A DNA stretch of 64,000 nt, from positions 129,887,027 through 129,951,026 of the forward strand of contig OY757013.1 of assembly GCA_963580285.1 (NCBI GenBank), given 5' to 3'. Below, in pieces: positions 10,246 through 20,827 of the stretch; position 1 is the stretch's first letter; every line of letters begins with the position of its first letter. The DNA comes from Lucinisca nassula. Taxonomy: Eukaryota; Mollusca; Bivalvia; Lucinida; Lucinidae. The translations under genes were made by a program, and so were the position numbers. The notes under the pieces were generated by a model that worked only from the letters and a program-made list of their open reading frames with translations, was not told where the DNA came from and made no database searches.

Positions 10246-10352
10246 TGCACTACGTCGCACGCGGTGTTATAATAATGAAGATTTGTGCGGCGAGCCAACA
10301 TCACATTGGTAAGTCCGTGTAATTAACACCCTTAAAAACTTAACTTTACATG

Positions 10353-10500
10353 GCATCACGAAAACACGCCTATATAATTTTGACCCCCTTGAACCCCACT
10401 TTTATATAGTAAAACTGGGGTTTACAGGGGTAAATCTTATTTTTCTTATTTCTGCTCTAAATATAGATTGTTGGTATTCGTCAGAACCGCCTCATCGTTA
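10353..10500 (-). mobile_element. MITE-A half element
   Basis: It is intact from CATCACGAAAACACGCCTAT to the palindrome centre (CAGAACCGCCTCATCG), then stops and continues as Gypsy sequence. The break is at the hairpin tip, a pattern seen in several copies. Confidence 0.88.
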
Positions 10501-11199
10501 ATGATCTGATCGGGAACCTTAAGTTTTCTGTAAGGCTTCTCAGCCTGCCTAGTCTAAGACCTAGTTACAGCCGCAGCTGAGAAATGAGACATATCAGGAA
10601 GTTTTAATCCATCAATGTTACCGATAACCAAATCGTACAACGTATCATCCATACACAAAGCTTCAGGTTTCCCAGTGAAAAAAGGACACTCAATGTCAAT
10701 CATTGCCAAAGGGTACGTTTGTGTGGATTCATCAATCAACGTAACATCTGATTCCTTCCCTATTAACTGATCATCCGAAACCAAGCTTCTCTGAACGACA
10801 CAGCCTGTACACCCAGTATATCTTAATACAACCACCTTTTTATTATTAACCAACCCTTGTGCCGTCGGTAACCTTGCCTTTAAGAAGTAACAGACACCTT
10901 CCCTAGTCTCCTTACTACACTCCTTCCAATCCGAAATCAAAGGATCACCAACCTTATCTTCAAAAATACTTCCAATCTCGTCACCTTTCCTTGTTACTTC
11001 CGTTTGACAAAAACTAACTTGGTGTGCTGCGCCACGTTGTGTGCCATTATTCTTACCGCGTTCGCGAAAAGACCCTCTAATATTACCACGATCACGTGTA
11101 TAACCACGGCCTACACTCTGCGTATTCTCATTCTTAACCTGAGTACCACGAGTCTCTACGCGCGTGTTTAAATTTTCCTTAACACCGCTGTCTTCACCT
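10501..11199 (-). pseudogene. Gypsy-type aspartic protease region, degenerate
   Basis: The clearest part is at 10554-10940, 128 residues on the minus strand. It resembles the retropepsin-like domain of Gypsy-type polyproteins: a hydrophobic strand VVVLR, the catalytic triad position, then GCTGCVVQ, and the late motif LYDLVIGNIDGL. The expected D-T-G triad reads Y-T-G, so the catalytic Asp is lost and enzyme activity is not expected. A stop after VTRS comes from a CAG-to-TAG change. The frame agrees with gag upstream. The element ends abruptly at a MITE-A half copy, so RT, RNase H and integrase are absent. Confidence 0.85.
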
Positions 11200-12345
11200 C
11201 CAGTTGCTCATACCTCTGCGCTATATACTTGTTTTCTGTCGGGGTTCTTAAAACATTTAATTGTTAAATGCCCCTTACCGCATATGCTACACTTGATATC
11301 CGATCTACCACTCGGTTTGTTCGAGTCAACTTTGTCCTGTTTACCCTGCGCTGCACCTCTATTATCGCGTTGCCCCTTATTAATGCAACTATATACGCCC
11401 CGGCGCGCTTCTGCAAACAAATCTGCCCTCCTAGCCATTTCATCCAAATTACCAAACTGTTTTGGCTTCAGATGTACATACAGTTCTCTATTACATGACT
11501 CCAGGAACTGATCCCTTGCCATGAAATCACAGACAGCCGGAATAGATGTTTCTATCTTTTCCATATTAAGCCATTTTTCTAAATAACTTCTCAATCTACT
11601 ACTGAACTGTATGAACGTTTCTGATTTCTCGGGCCTACTTTAACGCATCGGCTTCCTAAATCCGCGCTCTGTCATGTCAAAATTCTTTAATAGGGCATCC
11701 CTTTACATATCATAGTCCGCCGCATCGTCATTTGACAACCTGTCATATACATCAAGTGCGCGCCCTTTAAGCAATGCACTTAAATACGCGGCCCAAACAC
11801 TCTTATCCCTTTTATTGGCCGTAGCATATTTCGCAAACCTAGATAAATAACTATCCATTTTATCTTTACCCTCGTCAAAATTAGGTAACTTAGGATCCGG
11901 GGCATGGGCCACCTTCTCAGCTTTTTGCCTTTCAAATTCTAGCTCGAGCTTCGCTCTCTGCATTTCTAATTGATTCCTTAATTCTTGGTTCTGTATCTCA
12001 AATCCATGTTTTATTTGTTCTAATTGGGCCCCACTAATCTCTTTTGCCTCCCTTTCACTTTGCATGCGTGTCATTTCAAGTCCCTTATTAATATTCAACA
12101 TAGCTAGTTCATGTGCCCTTTCCTTTTCCTTTTCTTCCCTTTCCCTTGACCTTTCTTCTAGCTTAGCTAGTTCATGTGTCCTTTCCTTTTCTTTTTCTGC
12201 CCTTTCCCATTCCTTTTCCTCCGACCTTAACCTTTCTAGATCCCTTTGCTCTTGCCTTGCTGCTCTTTAACAAAATCTTGTAAATCTTTCCCCTAATAAC
12301 CTAACTCCTTTCCTATTTGCATTAAACGCTCGATTATTGATAACG
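11200..12345 (-). pseudogene. Gypsy-type gag, degenerate
   Basis: Gag packages the element's RNA in virus-like particles. From the N end: a Glu/Lys/Arg-rich coiled coil (12270-11960), a capsid-like domain with KLPNFDEGKDKMDSYLSRFA, a second helical part with RSYLEKWLNMEK, and a zinc knuckle CSICGKGHLTIKC (CX2CX3HX4C, one residue shorter than the usual spacing). The likely start is the ATG at 12322. Breaks seen: a frameshift near 12265 and stops near 11700 and 11640. The two main open pieces and the protease share one frame, so this was one gag-protease frame. Confidence 0.88.
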
Positions 12346-13044
12346 TAAATCTCACGTTACTATCAAAACTGTAAAGCTGATCAGTTATGATCAGTGATGA
12401 TTGGATGGGCCTGACTAAAACGTTAAGATATGTGTTATACGCGTTAATCTAACTAAAACGTTAGTTATTAAAGCACACGCCATTTGAAATGTCAAATTCT
12501 CTCAGCAAAGTATGATGCTACGTACTGGTAGACTAATATGACGTCATAAATTGACGACGTTTACAGTAAAAAGCTAAAATCCGAAGTTTCATTACATTAC
12601 AAAACTCAGATCATAACAAGTTACCAATAATGTTTCTATTACGCCATACCTAACTTCAAGCCACAGCGTAAATATTAACGCTATCGTTATGTCAACGTCA
12701 GTAAATTGTTAACGTCACTACGTCAGAACAATGTGTGGGTAAGATCAATTAGTAACTCCAGTTTAACTAAGTAGAATGCCAGGTAACACAATGAAGTGGG
12801 GCCTACTAAAATGTTTCGTTACCAAGAAAAAATGGGGTTTGCCTTGCCTTCCTGCACAGAAATTTTGAACTTGTCAGTATCCATTTAGTTGAATACATGG
12901 TTTTCGCACTTCATCAACCCAGGAAGGAATATTCACGTTAATGTCCAAATGTGGCTGTCAATGCTATTTTTAATGGTGAAATTGATGTTTTAGAGCATCA
13001 ATGTGCTGTTCCACAGCTGGAAACACCCACCAGAGATCAAATCC
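12346..13044 (-). other. Gypsy untranslated leader
   Basis: About 700 bp lie between the primer-binding site and gag. They contain many TAACGTT / AACGTTA words and no frame. Position alone assigns this as the 5' untranslated and packaging region. Confidence 0.6.
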
Positions 13045-13063
13045 TCACTTCAATGACACCAAA
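13045..13063 (-). promoter_or_regulatory. Retrotransposon primer-binding site
   Basis: Immediately after the LTR end on the minus strand the sequence reads TTTGGTGTCATTGAAGTGA. It resembles the tRNA-Leu-type site TGGTGTCAGAAGTGG used by molluscan Gypsy elements such as Steamer, with a small central difference. It fixes the LTR boundary and strand. Confidence 0.7.
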
Positions 13064-14114
13064 TGTTACATGTGGGTTTACGGCGTCCCGCAAACTCCCA
13101 TGCTGACAAGACAACCGAGCGTGATCCCTGACAAGTGTACGGGCAGCTGTGGGGTAAGGCACAAGAAAGATATCATATAAATGAGATGAATTATTTACAG
13201 TGCATGTATCTATATACAACAATACCAACACAAAACATCACATTTATTTGTTTTATAGCCCATTCACGACGTCCGCCCGAAGGCAAAACAATGTTCTGTG
13301 CTCGGACCGGGAAACGTGAATGTCTACAGAAGCAAATAACAAAAACAACAACAAAATAAGAAAAAGAAACAACACAAAAACGCGCCTGGCCAGATTATAA
13401 GTTCACTTAGGGTGAACCCCCTCTCGCGCGCTGCTGTCGACTAGTTTGTCGACTAGTCTGTCGACCTTATTGTCGACCGCAAATTGAACTATACTATTAG
13501 TGATTGAATACTTTCGAAACTTGAAGTCCAGGTAACTTCTTCGTTTCAATCGACTCCAGGTTGTTTAATATGGCCTCGGCGGTCTGTAATTAGTTTTGTC
13601 CGCCCTTGCTGGACACGAAACCGACAGCGTCGTACCAGTACCTGCTCCTATCTTGCAGGGAGCAGCAGGTCACCACACATCGTTGTGCCTGCAAATTACG
13701 ATAATCGACCAAGATACAATTCACGAAACGTACATGCTATATCATGATCCCCCTACCGGAGAAGTAAAAATATGTTCATGCATATATCGTTATTGCGCAT
13801 GCGCCGACCAGACACACAGGCTGATCAGTGCAAATAACTGCACAGCAGAGCTCAACTTGACTGTGCATCAAATTATCAGCACCCAGCGCTTGAAACAATA
13901 ATACTCAAAGTTTATGTTTCCTTACTGAGCACTACAGAAATCAATAAATGCTCACTATTACTGAGCATAATACTCATAATACACTTCAAATTCGTGCTCA
14001 CTACATTAGCACAGGTAAGAGGCAATTGAACAGACCACGCCTTTGCGCTACCTGGTCACCCGCCAATTACAGGAAACATAACAAACGGATTGTGACGGCT
14101 CCACCATGTAAACA
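13064..14114 (-). mobile_element. Gypsy 5' LTR
   Basis: On the minus strand the LTR starts TGTTTACATGGTGG and ends CCACATGTAACA, which are inverted near-copies as expected for LTR termini. Length is about 1,051 bp. The primer site follows directly. It includes four TGTCGAC words at 13435-13475. No second LTR is present in the window. The 101-residue frame at 13596-13901 lies inside the LTR and has no recognisable domain. Confidence 0.72.
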
Positions 14115-14154
14115 CTCTTCAGCAAGAACTTGGTGGTACTAAAGCCTATGAACT

Positions 14155-15490
14155 GCTGTCTTGGGCTGCCTAAACTCCATAAAAGACCATACAATGCACC
14201 GTTTATTGCAACTTCAAGCTCTCCACTGAACTATCCAAATTATTAACTTCATGTTTTACTGCCATTCAAAAAACATGTGATTAAGTATTGCGACAAAGTC
14301 TGAGAAAGGTCAGGTAAAATCTGTTTTGGTCTATAAAAGTTCTAATGAAGTTTATAATAAATTGAAATCCAGACATTTTCGTGCTTCAAGTCTGTGTACT
14401 TACGATTTTCCACCCTTTGCACTACACTTTCTCACAATCGTATTAAAGGAAAACTTCATGATTTAACTCAATAGACATTTCATATGGAAGTCTCCCTCTA
14501 TCTTGCTTGTAATGTAAGAAATGTTTTTTTTTTTTTTTCACTTCTGAAGAACATACAAATTATACTTTATGGTCATGTCAGAAAGTGTGTGAAGCTCTCA
14601 CCTTTCTACTTGATAATATTTACATAAGATTTGGTACCAATTTTTTAGACAAGTTATGGGTATTCAGATGGGTACAAATTGCGCACTCCTTGTGGCTGAT
14701 CTGTTCTTGTTTGTTATGAAAGAAAATTCATGATGTCCATATCCCTTGAAAACCAATCTGAAATCACTGAAGCCTTTAGCTCGACTTCTAGATATTTGGA
14801 TGATTTATTAAATATTGACAATACCTTTTTCGACGGTTTGATCGGTAAAATTTACCCCACAGAAGTTCAGTTAAATAAATAAAATTCTTCTGATACCAAG
14901 GCCCCGTTTTCGGATTTACATCTATCTATTTGTAGATGGGTTTGTTTCTTGCAAAATATATGACAAACGCGATGATTTTGATTTTGAGATTGTAAAGTTT
15001 CCTTTCTTGGATGGTGATGTTCCTCGTGCGGCATCCTATAGCGTTTAAGTTTCGTAATTAATTCGATTTGCCATAGGGTCTAATCATGTAAATCACTACA
15101 ACACTCGTAAGTTGTTAACTGCGAAACTTCTTAGTCAGGATAATCGGTATCATAAACTACGCAATGCCTTTTCAATTTTTTATAGACGCCATTCCGATTT
15201 AATTTCAAAATTCAATGTTGGACTTAAATCTCTTCTGCAATAAGGTTTATCGGAAGCCGAATGGTGGCTTACGAGAGTATATACATTCAGAACAATATAC
15301 AAATGCAATGACTTAAGCACCCTATTTCGTAAAATCATTCTTCAATATAAAAAAGATAGGGTAAACATAAATGTTATACGACAGACTACATACCTAGCAG
15401 TTAACCCAGTCGCGGTTGACAACATTGCTTCCCTCTTTAATTGCACGCCGGTGGGTTAGGCCTCAGATTCTATCACGGTTCCAGCATAAA
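14155..15490 (+). pseudogene. Penelope-like reverse transcriptase, degenerate
   Basis: Translated blocks in mixed frames include LPKLHKRPYNAPFIANSS, YDFSTLYTTL (motif A region), RFGT followed by a GxxMGTNCA-like block, SRYLDDLLNI (the catalytic DD box), FLDLHLSI, and a C-terminal NCTPVG. The LPKLHK, FSTLYTTL and FLDL blocks fit Penelope-like RTs. Frameshifts and stops occur throughout. No GIY-YIG nuclease is visible after it. Penelope-like is my best family call; a relative is possible. Confidence 0.72.
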
Positions 15491-15509
15491 GGCTTACTGC
15501 AAATTAGAG

Positions 15510-16068
15510 TTTCTAATTTTATGTAATATTGGTTGGTGCCTGATGCTCTGTTTCTGGTGGGACCCATCGGAGTTTAACTGTTTGTCTTCTTTTCCTCCAG
15601 CATTCTAGTGGTTTCTTGCTGTCGAGTCCTCACCGTTGTTTAATCTCTGTGGTGGCTTGATTTTTTGTGTTCACGGAGATGTTGCACTGATGAGTTAGGA
15701 GGCCTTCGTGCGGACTGAGCAGATCATTGAACTAAATCGCGACGGAATAAGGGCGAGGATTGTGCCCGCGTAAAATCGATTTAAGCCCCAATCCAGTGGA
15801 ATTCGTTTCACTGATCGCTCCAAGGCGGTTCTTCTGTTTATTTTTGTTATGGTGTGTCTTTGGGTGTGTGTATCGCTAATATATTATTTTTTTCTTTTGT
15901 TTAGCCAGTTGGCCATTTTGTGGGAAAGTAACTAACCTTTTGGCTTTACGCTATTGATATTTCTATTAGGATCTAGTTTTTATGTTTGTGCTTATTTCCC
16001 TTTGGTGTCTCTGATGTTAGCTGTGAGTTAATTGAATCGATTCCTGGTCATTGCCCTCTCTTCTATTT
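15510..16068 (+). mobile_element. PLE tail following its RT
   Basis: It directly follows the RT remnant, with the usual order: TTGGTTGGTGCCTGATGCTC, CCAGCATTCTAGTGG, AGGAGGCCTTCGTGCGGACT, CGCTCCAAGGCGGTTCTTCT, GGGAAAGTAACTAACC, end CCCTCTCTTCTATTT. Pairing with RT here and at 45.5, 47.5, 60.4 and 61.3 kb shows the module belongs to that element. Confidence 0.82.
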
Positions 16069-16165
16069 AGATCCTATTAGCGGTTTACCAGTACTCGAGT
16101 GCGGTCTGTTTCAGCTCTGCGTGGAAGCATCATGTAGCCCATCTATTTCTTCAAGCTCCGATGGG
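16069..16165 (-). repeat. SINE S1 fragment
   Basis: This contains AGCGGTTTACCAGTACTCGA, TTTCAGCTCTGCGTGGAAGC and CAAGCTCCGATGGGC, the 5' part of S1 in antisense, abutting the PLE tail end. Confidence 0.75.
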
Positions 16166-16852
16166 CCTTTCAATACAAAAGATAGTTCTCCATATTGTAT
16201 ACTGTCTAGAAATATTACTGTTATCAGTAGTCACATCCGTTAATACAAAAAATCGGTCGCTGCTGACAGACAGACCCTGGTTGATGCAGACCAGAACCAA
16301 CAGACCCCGGTTGCTGCTGATCTGTAATATATGCTCATATATTAGTATATGTAGTTAATACTATGTGTATTCAGGATGATACAAAGGACAAGGAAGAGAA
16401 ATTAAAAGGTTATTTCTAGGGCTGGGCGCGACCAGCCGATTGACCGCGCCGGACCGCACGACCACCCATCTTACAGAAATCCCGGCCAAAGAAGTGTGTT
16501 GGGTACTCGAAGCACTTAACTCCGGTTACATGTAACCCTAAATCTTCAGTACCCCTTTATTCGGCTTACGGGACGCCACCCAGGGCAAACGGAAGGTACT
16601 TCCTTTAGCTCTTCCTAGTGGACACGAAGACCACAGTAGTTCCCAGTGAGAATTGAGCCCCCAGGGCCATGGTAAGGCAGGAAGTCTAATACCTTGGGCT
16701 GGATATGCCTCGGCGAGGCTATTTAAAATAAAATTTTCAGATGACAATGTCATTGGTTGGGTATTGTCAATATATATCAGCATGCCTATCATTATCATTA
16801 TATTCAAACGTTTTAATAAAAAGCTAAAAGGTTGCCTTTGGAAACAACTTTT
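16166..16852. other. No recognised gene
   Basis: This holds a short run of degenerate CAGACC..GTTGCTG repeats (16255-16325) and a GC-richer block at 16420-16700. No domain is recognisable in the overlapping frames. Confidence 0.5.
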
Positions 16853-17092
16853 TTGTTTGTTTGATTTGAGGTTTAACGTCCCCGTCAACACTGTTAAGGT
16901 CATTTTGAAGACGTTGCTTCCAATTTTGTTGGACTTTTATTTGACATTGAGATGAAATGACATCTCAAGCCCTGTCGCCCAATGAAACCAATAGGGTTTA
17001 TTAGCATGGACGGTCCGCCTCGCACAGCGGTTCCAGGACAGGCTTAGATCCTCTTAGCGGTTTACCAGTACTAGTGTGCGAGCCGGATTCAG
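16853..17092 (-). repeat. SINE S1 copy
   Basis: Antisense S1 from TTGTTTGTTTGATTTGAGGT to GTACTAGTGTGCGAGCCGGA. The 5' end is truncated and then meets a retrozyme fragment. Confidence 0.85.
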
Positions 17093-17146
17093 AATTGGTT
17101 CAATGATCCAAAGAAAAAGAAACTATAATCTGCACTATGGTGAATC
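17093..17146 (-). repeat. Retrozyme fragment without ribozyme
   Basis: TCAATGATCCAAAGAAAAAG and ATAATCTGCACTATGGTG match the body of the hammerhead units at 30.6 and 27.4 kb. The ribozyme portion is missing. Confidence 0.55.
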
Positions 17147-17355
17147 TTATTCTGCTGAACATGACAACCCCTACCTTTGCTAACAGTGTAGATCTAGATC
17201 AGACGTGTGGTTCTGAAGAAGCCGTCTGATCAGGATATACAATGTTTGTCATGCAGTTTGTGAACTGAATGAATATACATGCAGTATATCAAGTAATTTG
17301 ATCGGTTGATTGTCCGAAAGGGGTTTGGCTATGCTATTTTATGCAGAAGGACAAG
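17147..17355. mobile_element. MITE-F copy
   Basis: MITE-F units share TGCTGAACATGACAACCCCT, AACAGTGTAGATC, a palindromic core (TCTGAAGAAGCCGTCTGATC here), TGAACTGAATGAA and a GGGTTAA end. This copy shows all blocks with a diverged core. Confidence 0.65.
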
Positions 17356-17368
17356 GGTTAAAACGTTT

Positions 17369-17649
17369 CATTATAAAAACACGCCTATACAAATACATTG
17401 TAACCCTTATTGCCGAAAAAATGAAAGTTTTAAGATGAAAAAAAAATGTGATATTTTTCTTATTTCTGCTCAAAATATAAATTGTTGGTACTCGTTAGAA
17501 CCGCCTCATAGAGGCGGTTCTAATGAGAACCCACAATCTGTATTTTAGCGCAGAAATATTAAAAGTAAGGTGTACCCCCTGTAAACCATAGTTTTACTAT
17601 ATAAAAGTGGGGTCCGAGGGGGTAAAAATTATATAGGCATGTTTTCGTG
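17369..17649 (+). mobile_element. MITE-A copy 10
   Basis: Ends CATTATAAAAACACGCCTAT and ATAGGCATGTTTTCGTGGTG. The centre AGAACCGCCTCATAGAGGCG is nearly perfect. Confidence 0.93.
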
Positions 17650-18117
17650 GTGGGTTATGTTTACTGGATGGATGGACGTTTTGGATACAGGGCACTCCTC
17701 GTAAGTTCTCATTTAGACAACATGCACATCTTATTCTATTGTGTTACTCTCAGACGGGCGTCCATCGTTCTAAATTGCATCTGCAGACACAATGTGCGAT
17801 GCATGGATCTTCATTTTAACTTTTGCATTACAAGCTTCAGTATCTATTCGCATAGCTATTAACTCGATTAAAGCACATCTAATTGCAGTGTTACTCTACT
17901 GCAGCGTCGGATAATTTGTTTCGATTATCTCACACAGCCTCATTTATTATTCAGAAGATGACGGCAAACGTGTTGTCACTAGATTGTATATTCTAGAAGA
18001 TTTCAGTCTGGGAAGAGAAAAAACAGTATTTACATTGCTTATTATATTTTGGCCACAGTTAAGCACGAGGTAAATACACAGACCGTGGTCACTGGTCAGA
18101 ATGTTTGCGAATTTTAA
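17650..18117. other. No recognised feature
   Basis: Unique sequence between two MITE-A copies. No gene is recognisable; the 71-residue frame at 17647 has no known motif. Confidence 0.55.
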
Positions 18118-18390
18118 TACATTACGAAAACACGTCTATACAAATACATTGTAACCTTTTTTGCGGAAATAATGAAAATTGTAAGATAGAAAAATGGGAT
18201 AGTTTTCTTATTTCTGCTCAAAATATAGATTGTGGGTACTCGTTAGAGTCGAGGCGGCTCTAACGAGTACCCACAATCTATATTTTAGAGCAGAAAGATG
18301 AAAAATAAAGTTTACCCCTGCAGACCCCAGTTTACTGTATATAAGTGGTGTTCGAGGGGGTCAGAATTATGTAGGCGTGTTTTCGTGATG
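18118..18390 (+). mobile_element. MITE-A copy 11
   Basis: Ends CATTACGAAAACACGTCTAT and GGCGTGTTTTCGTGATG. The hairpin tip is shortened to TTAGAGTCGAGGCGGCTCTA. Confidence 0.92.
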
Positions 18391-18469
18391 GGCATTTAGG
18401 ATTGTTGTAACCGGATTTAACAATATTACACTTTTTAGACCGAACATGCACTATTCACCTTTTTTGCAT

Positions 18470-18790
18470 TATCTGCTGGTTCCTAATCTGAAGATTATCG
18501 GTTTCGGAAAAACAGGTAACCAGATCCCCCTGACCTTGAAAGGTCCGGGGGGGGGGTCTGGTTACCTGTTTTTCCAATATTGATAATGTGCAAGGTGGGA
18601 GCCAGCAAATAATGCAAATATGGTGAATAACTATGCAAGTGGTGTTGACGCTCTGCATGCTGGGTATTTTTTTCGCAGCAGAATACATTTTGATTTTTAA
18701 TTTTTCTAATAATTTGTCGCAGAAAACGGGATTTGCCATCTCATGCAAATTGTCTCCCGTGTAGATAATTTGCATGAGCTGTCAAGTCCT
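18470..18790. mobile_element. Palindromic element with long hairpin
   Basis: The hairpin arms at about 18509-18576 are GGAAAAACAGGTAACCAGAT and ATCTGG-type mirror GGTCTGGTTACCTGTTTTTC, with a C/G-rich tip. Outer parts GCATTATCTGCTGG and CCAGCAAATAATGC are also inverted, so a 130-bp nested inverted repeat is present. No coding region. Confidence 0.65.
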
Positions 18791-18892
18791 GTTTTCTGGG
18801 AAAAATAAGAAAAATATCATCAGCTAGTCGTCTGCTGAATTAGTCAACAAAGTGCTAAAGGTTAATACTCACTAAATATCGCAGTCAAATAA

Positions 18893-19175
18893 GGTGTTTG
18901 TGTTGAGGTTTAACGTCCCTGTCAACACTATTTAGGTCATTTTGGTGACGTTGCTTGCGATCTTGTAGAACGCATCCGACAATGAGATGAAACGACATAT
19001 CATACCCTACCGAACAAAATTGCTATGTTTTAAGGGACGATTTGACTCGCACCACTTTCCGCGGCATGCTTAGTCCAACTAAAGTGTTTACAAGTACTCG
19101 AATGTGTGGTCGGTTTCAGCTCTACCTGAAAGCACTGTGCAGCTTAATTTATTGCTCCAGGCCCCGATAGACGGA
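18893..19175 (-). repeat. SINE S1 copy (old)
   Basis: Antisense S1 with TGAGGTTTAACGTCCCTGTC, GTGACGTTGCTTGCGATCTT, CAAGTACTCGAATGTGTGGT and CCCCGATAGACGG. Divergence is higher than in most copies. Confidence 0.78.
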
Positions 19176-19503
19176 TATTTCGGCTGCCATTGTATTTCAG
19201 TGGTATTTAAATCTCTCGCAGGCACACAGAGTTAACTCAACGTTGAATCAATGCTCAACCAACGCTTTAATCATTGTTTCAACGTTGATTTAACATAGAG
19301 CACCTGCTTGGCATGTTCTTAAACAGTAAGGTATAATATGATATTTGTATCATTTGCTGTAATTAGTGACACATTCCCGGAAAGCCTAGAGTGGCTTTGG
19401 TGCTATACTGGGCTATGTGGACAAAATAGTTAAAATGAAGCATAGCTGCTTACACAAAGTTGCCAGTAGTGTTACAAGGCAAGTAGTTTTATCATTATGT
19501 AAC
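19176..19503. other. AACGTTGA-rich spacer
   Basis: Contains short inverted and direct CAACGTTGA words around 19235-19300. No gene is recognisable. Confidence 0.5.
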
Positions 19504-19707
19504 AGAAATGAAGGCAATGATCAGGAATCGATACAATGAACCCACACCACCCGTCAGATACACCAAAGGGAAAGAAACACCAGCATTAAATACTAGACCC
19601 TAATGGAATCATCAATAGCGGAAAGCCAAAAGGACTGTTACTTTCCCACAAAATGGCCTATTATTACGGAACCCGGGAAGGGACATGATTTTTTTTTATT
19701 TTATAAG

Positions 19708-20250
19708 TTGTGCGCACAAGATAATATCTTGTGCGGACAAGATATGATGTTGTGCGGACAACATATTATCTTGTGCGGACAACATATTATCTTGTCCGCA
19801 CAAGTTAATATCTTGTCCGCACAACATAATATCTTGTCCGCACAAGATATTATCTTGTGCGGACAACATATTATCTTGTGCAGACAAGATATTATCTTGT
19901 CCGCACAAGATATTAAGTTGTGCGAACAAGATATTATCTTGTCCGCACAAGATAATATCTTGTCTGCACAACATAGATCTTGTGCGCACAAGATATTATC
20001 TTGTCCGCACAAGATATTATCTTGTCTGCACAAGATAATATCTTGTCCGCACAACTTCCCAAGATCTATGTTGTGCAAACAAGATAATATGTTGTGCGAA
20101 CAAGATAATATCTTGTGCGGACAAGATATTATGTTGTGCGAACAAGTTCATATCTTGTCCGCACAAGATAATATCTTGTCCGCACAAGATAATATGTTGT
20201 CCGAACAAGATAATATCTTGTCCGCTCAAGATATTATCTTGTTCGCACAA
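19708..20250. repeat. 21-bp array 1 (26 units)
   Basis: Most units are TTGTCCGCACAA or its complement TTGTGCGGACAA, with spacers such as GATATTATC, GATAATATC and CATATTATC. A unique CTTCCCAAGATCTATG interrupts units 17 and 18. Its complement CATAGATCTT lies between units 13 and 14, and outer units match in reverse order, so the array is one large imperfect inverted repeat. Confidence 0.93.
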
Positions 20251-20326
20251 CATAATAAAAATAAAAAAATCATGTCCCTTCCCTACGGAACCCGGGAAGG
20301 GACATGATTTTTTTTTTTTTTATAAG

Positions 20327-20827
20327 TTGTGCGCACAAGATAATATCTTGTGCGGACAAGATATTATGTTGTGCATACAACATATTATCTTGTGCGGACA
20401 AGATATTATCTTGTCCGCACAAGATAATATCTTGTCCGCACAACATAATATCTTGTCCGAACAAGATATTATCTTGTGCAGACAACATATTATGTTGTGC
20501 AGACAAGATATTATCTTGTCCGCACAAGATATTAAGTTGTGCGAACAAGATATTATCTTGTCCGCACAAGATAATATCTTGTCTGCACAACATAGATCTT
20601 GTGCGCACAAGATATTATCTTGTCCGCACAAGCTATTATCTTGTCCGCACAAGATAATATCTTGACCGCACAAGATAATATCTTGTCCGCACAACTTCCC
20701 AAGATCTATGTTGTGCAAACAAGATAATATGTTGTGCGAACAAGATCATATCTTGTCCGCACAAGATAATATGTTGTCCGAACAAGATAATATCTTGTCC
20801 GCTCAAGATATTATCTTGTTCGCACAA
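20327..20827. repeat. 21-bp array 2 (24 units)
   Basis: It has the same start (AAGTTGTGCGCACAAG), same CATAGATC landmark, same CTTCCCAAGATCTATG interruption and same end (TTGTTCGCACAACATAATAA) as array 1. It differs in unit count and point changes, so it is a tandem duplicate of the whole element with later unit loss or gain. Confidence 0.93.

Noticed and set aside
13596..13901. 101-residue frame as a host gene
   Set aside because: It lies inside the LTR, on the opposite strand, and has no recognisable domain.
19603..20718. Long open frames (up to 234 residues) on both strands
   Set aside because: They are translations of the 21-bp palindromic array; frames stay open because 21 is a multiple of three.
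19708..20827. CRISPR-like spacing of repeats
   Set aside because: The 9-bp spacers are near-identical and palindromic, units are 12 bp, and the context is an animal genome.
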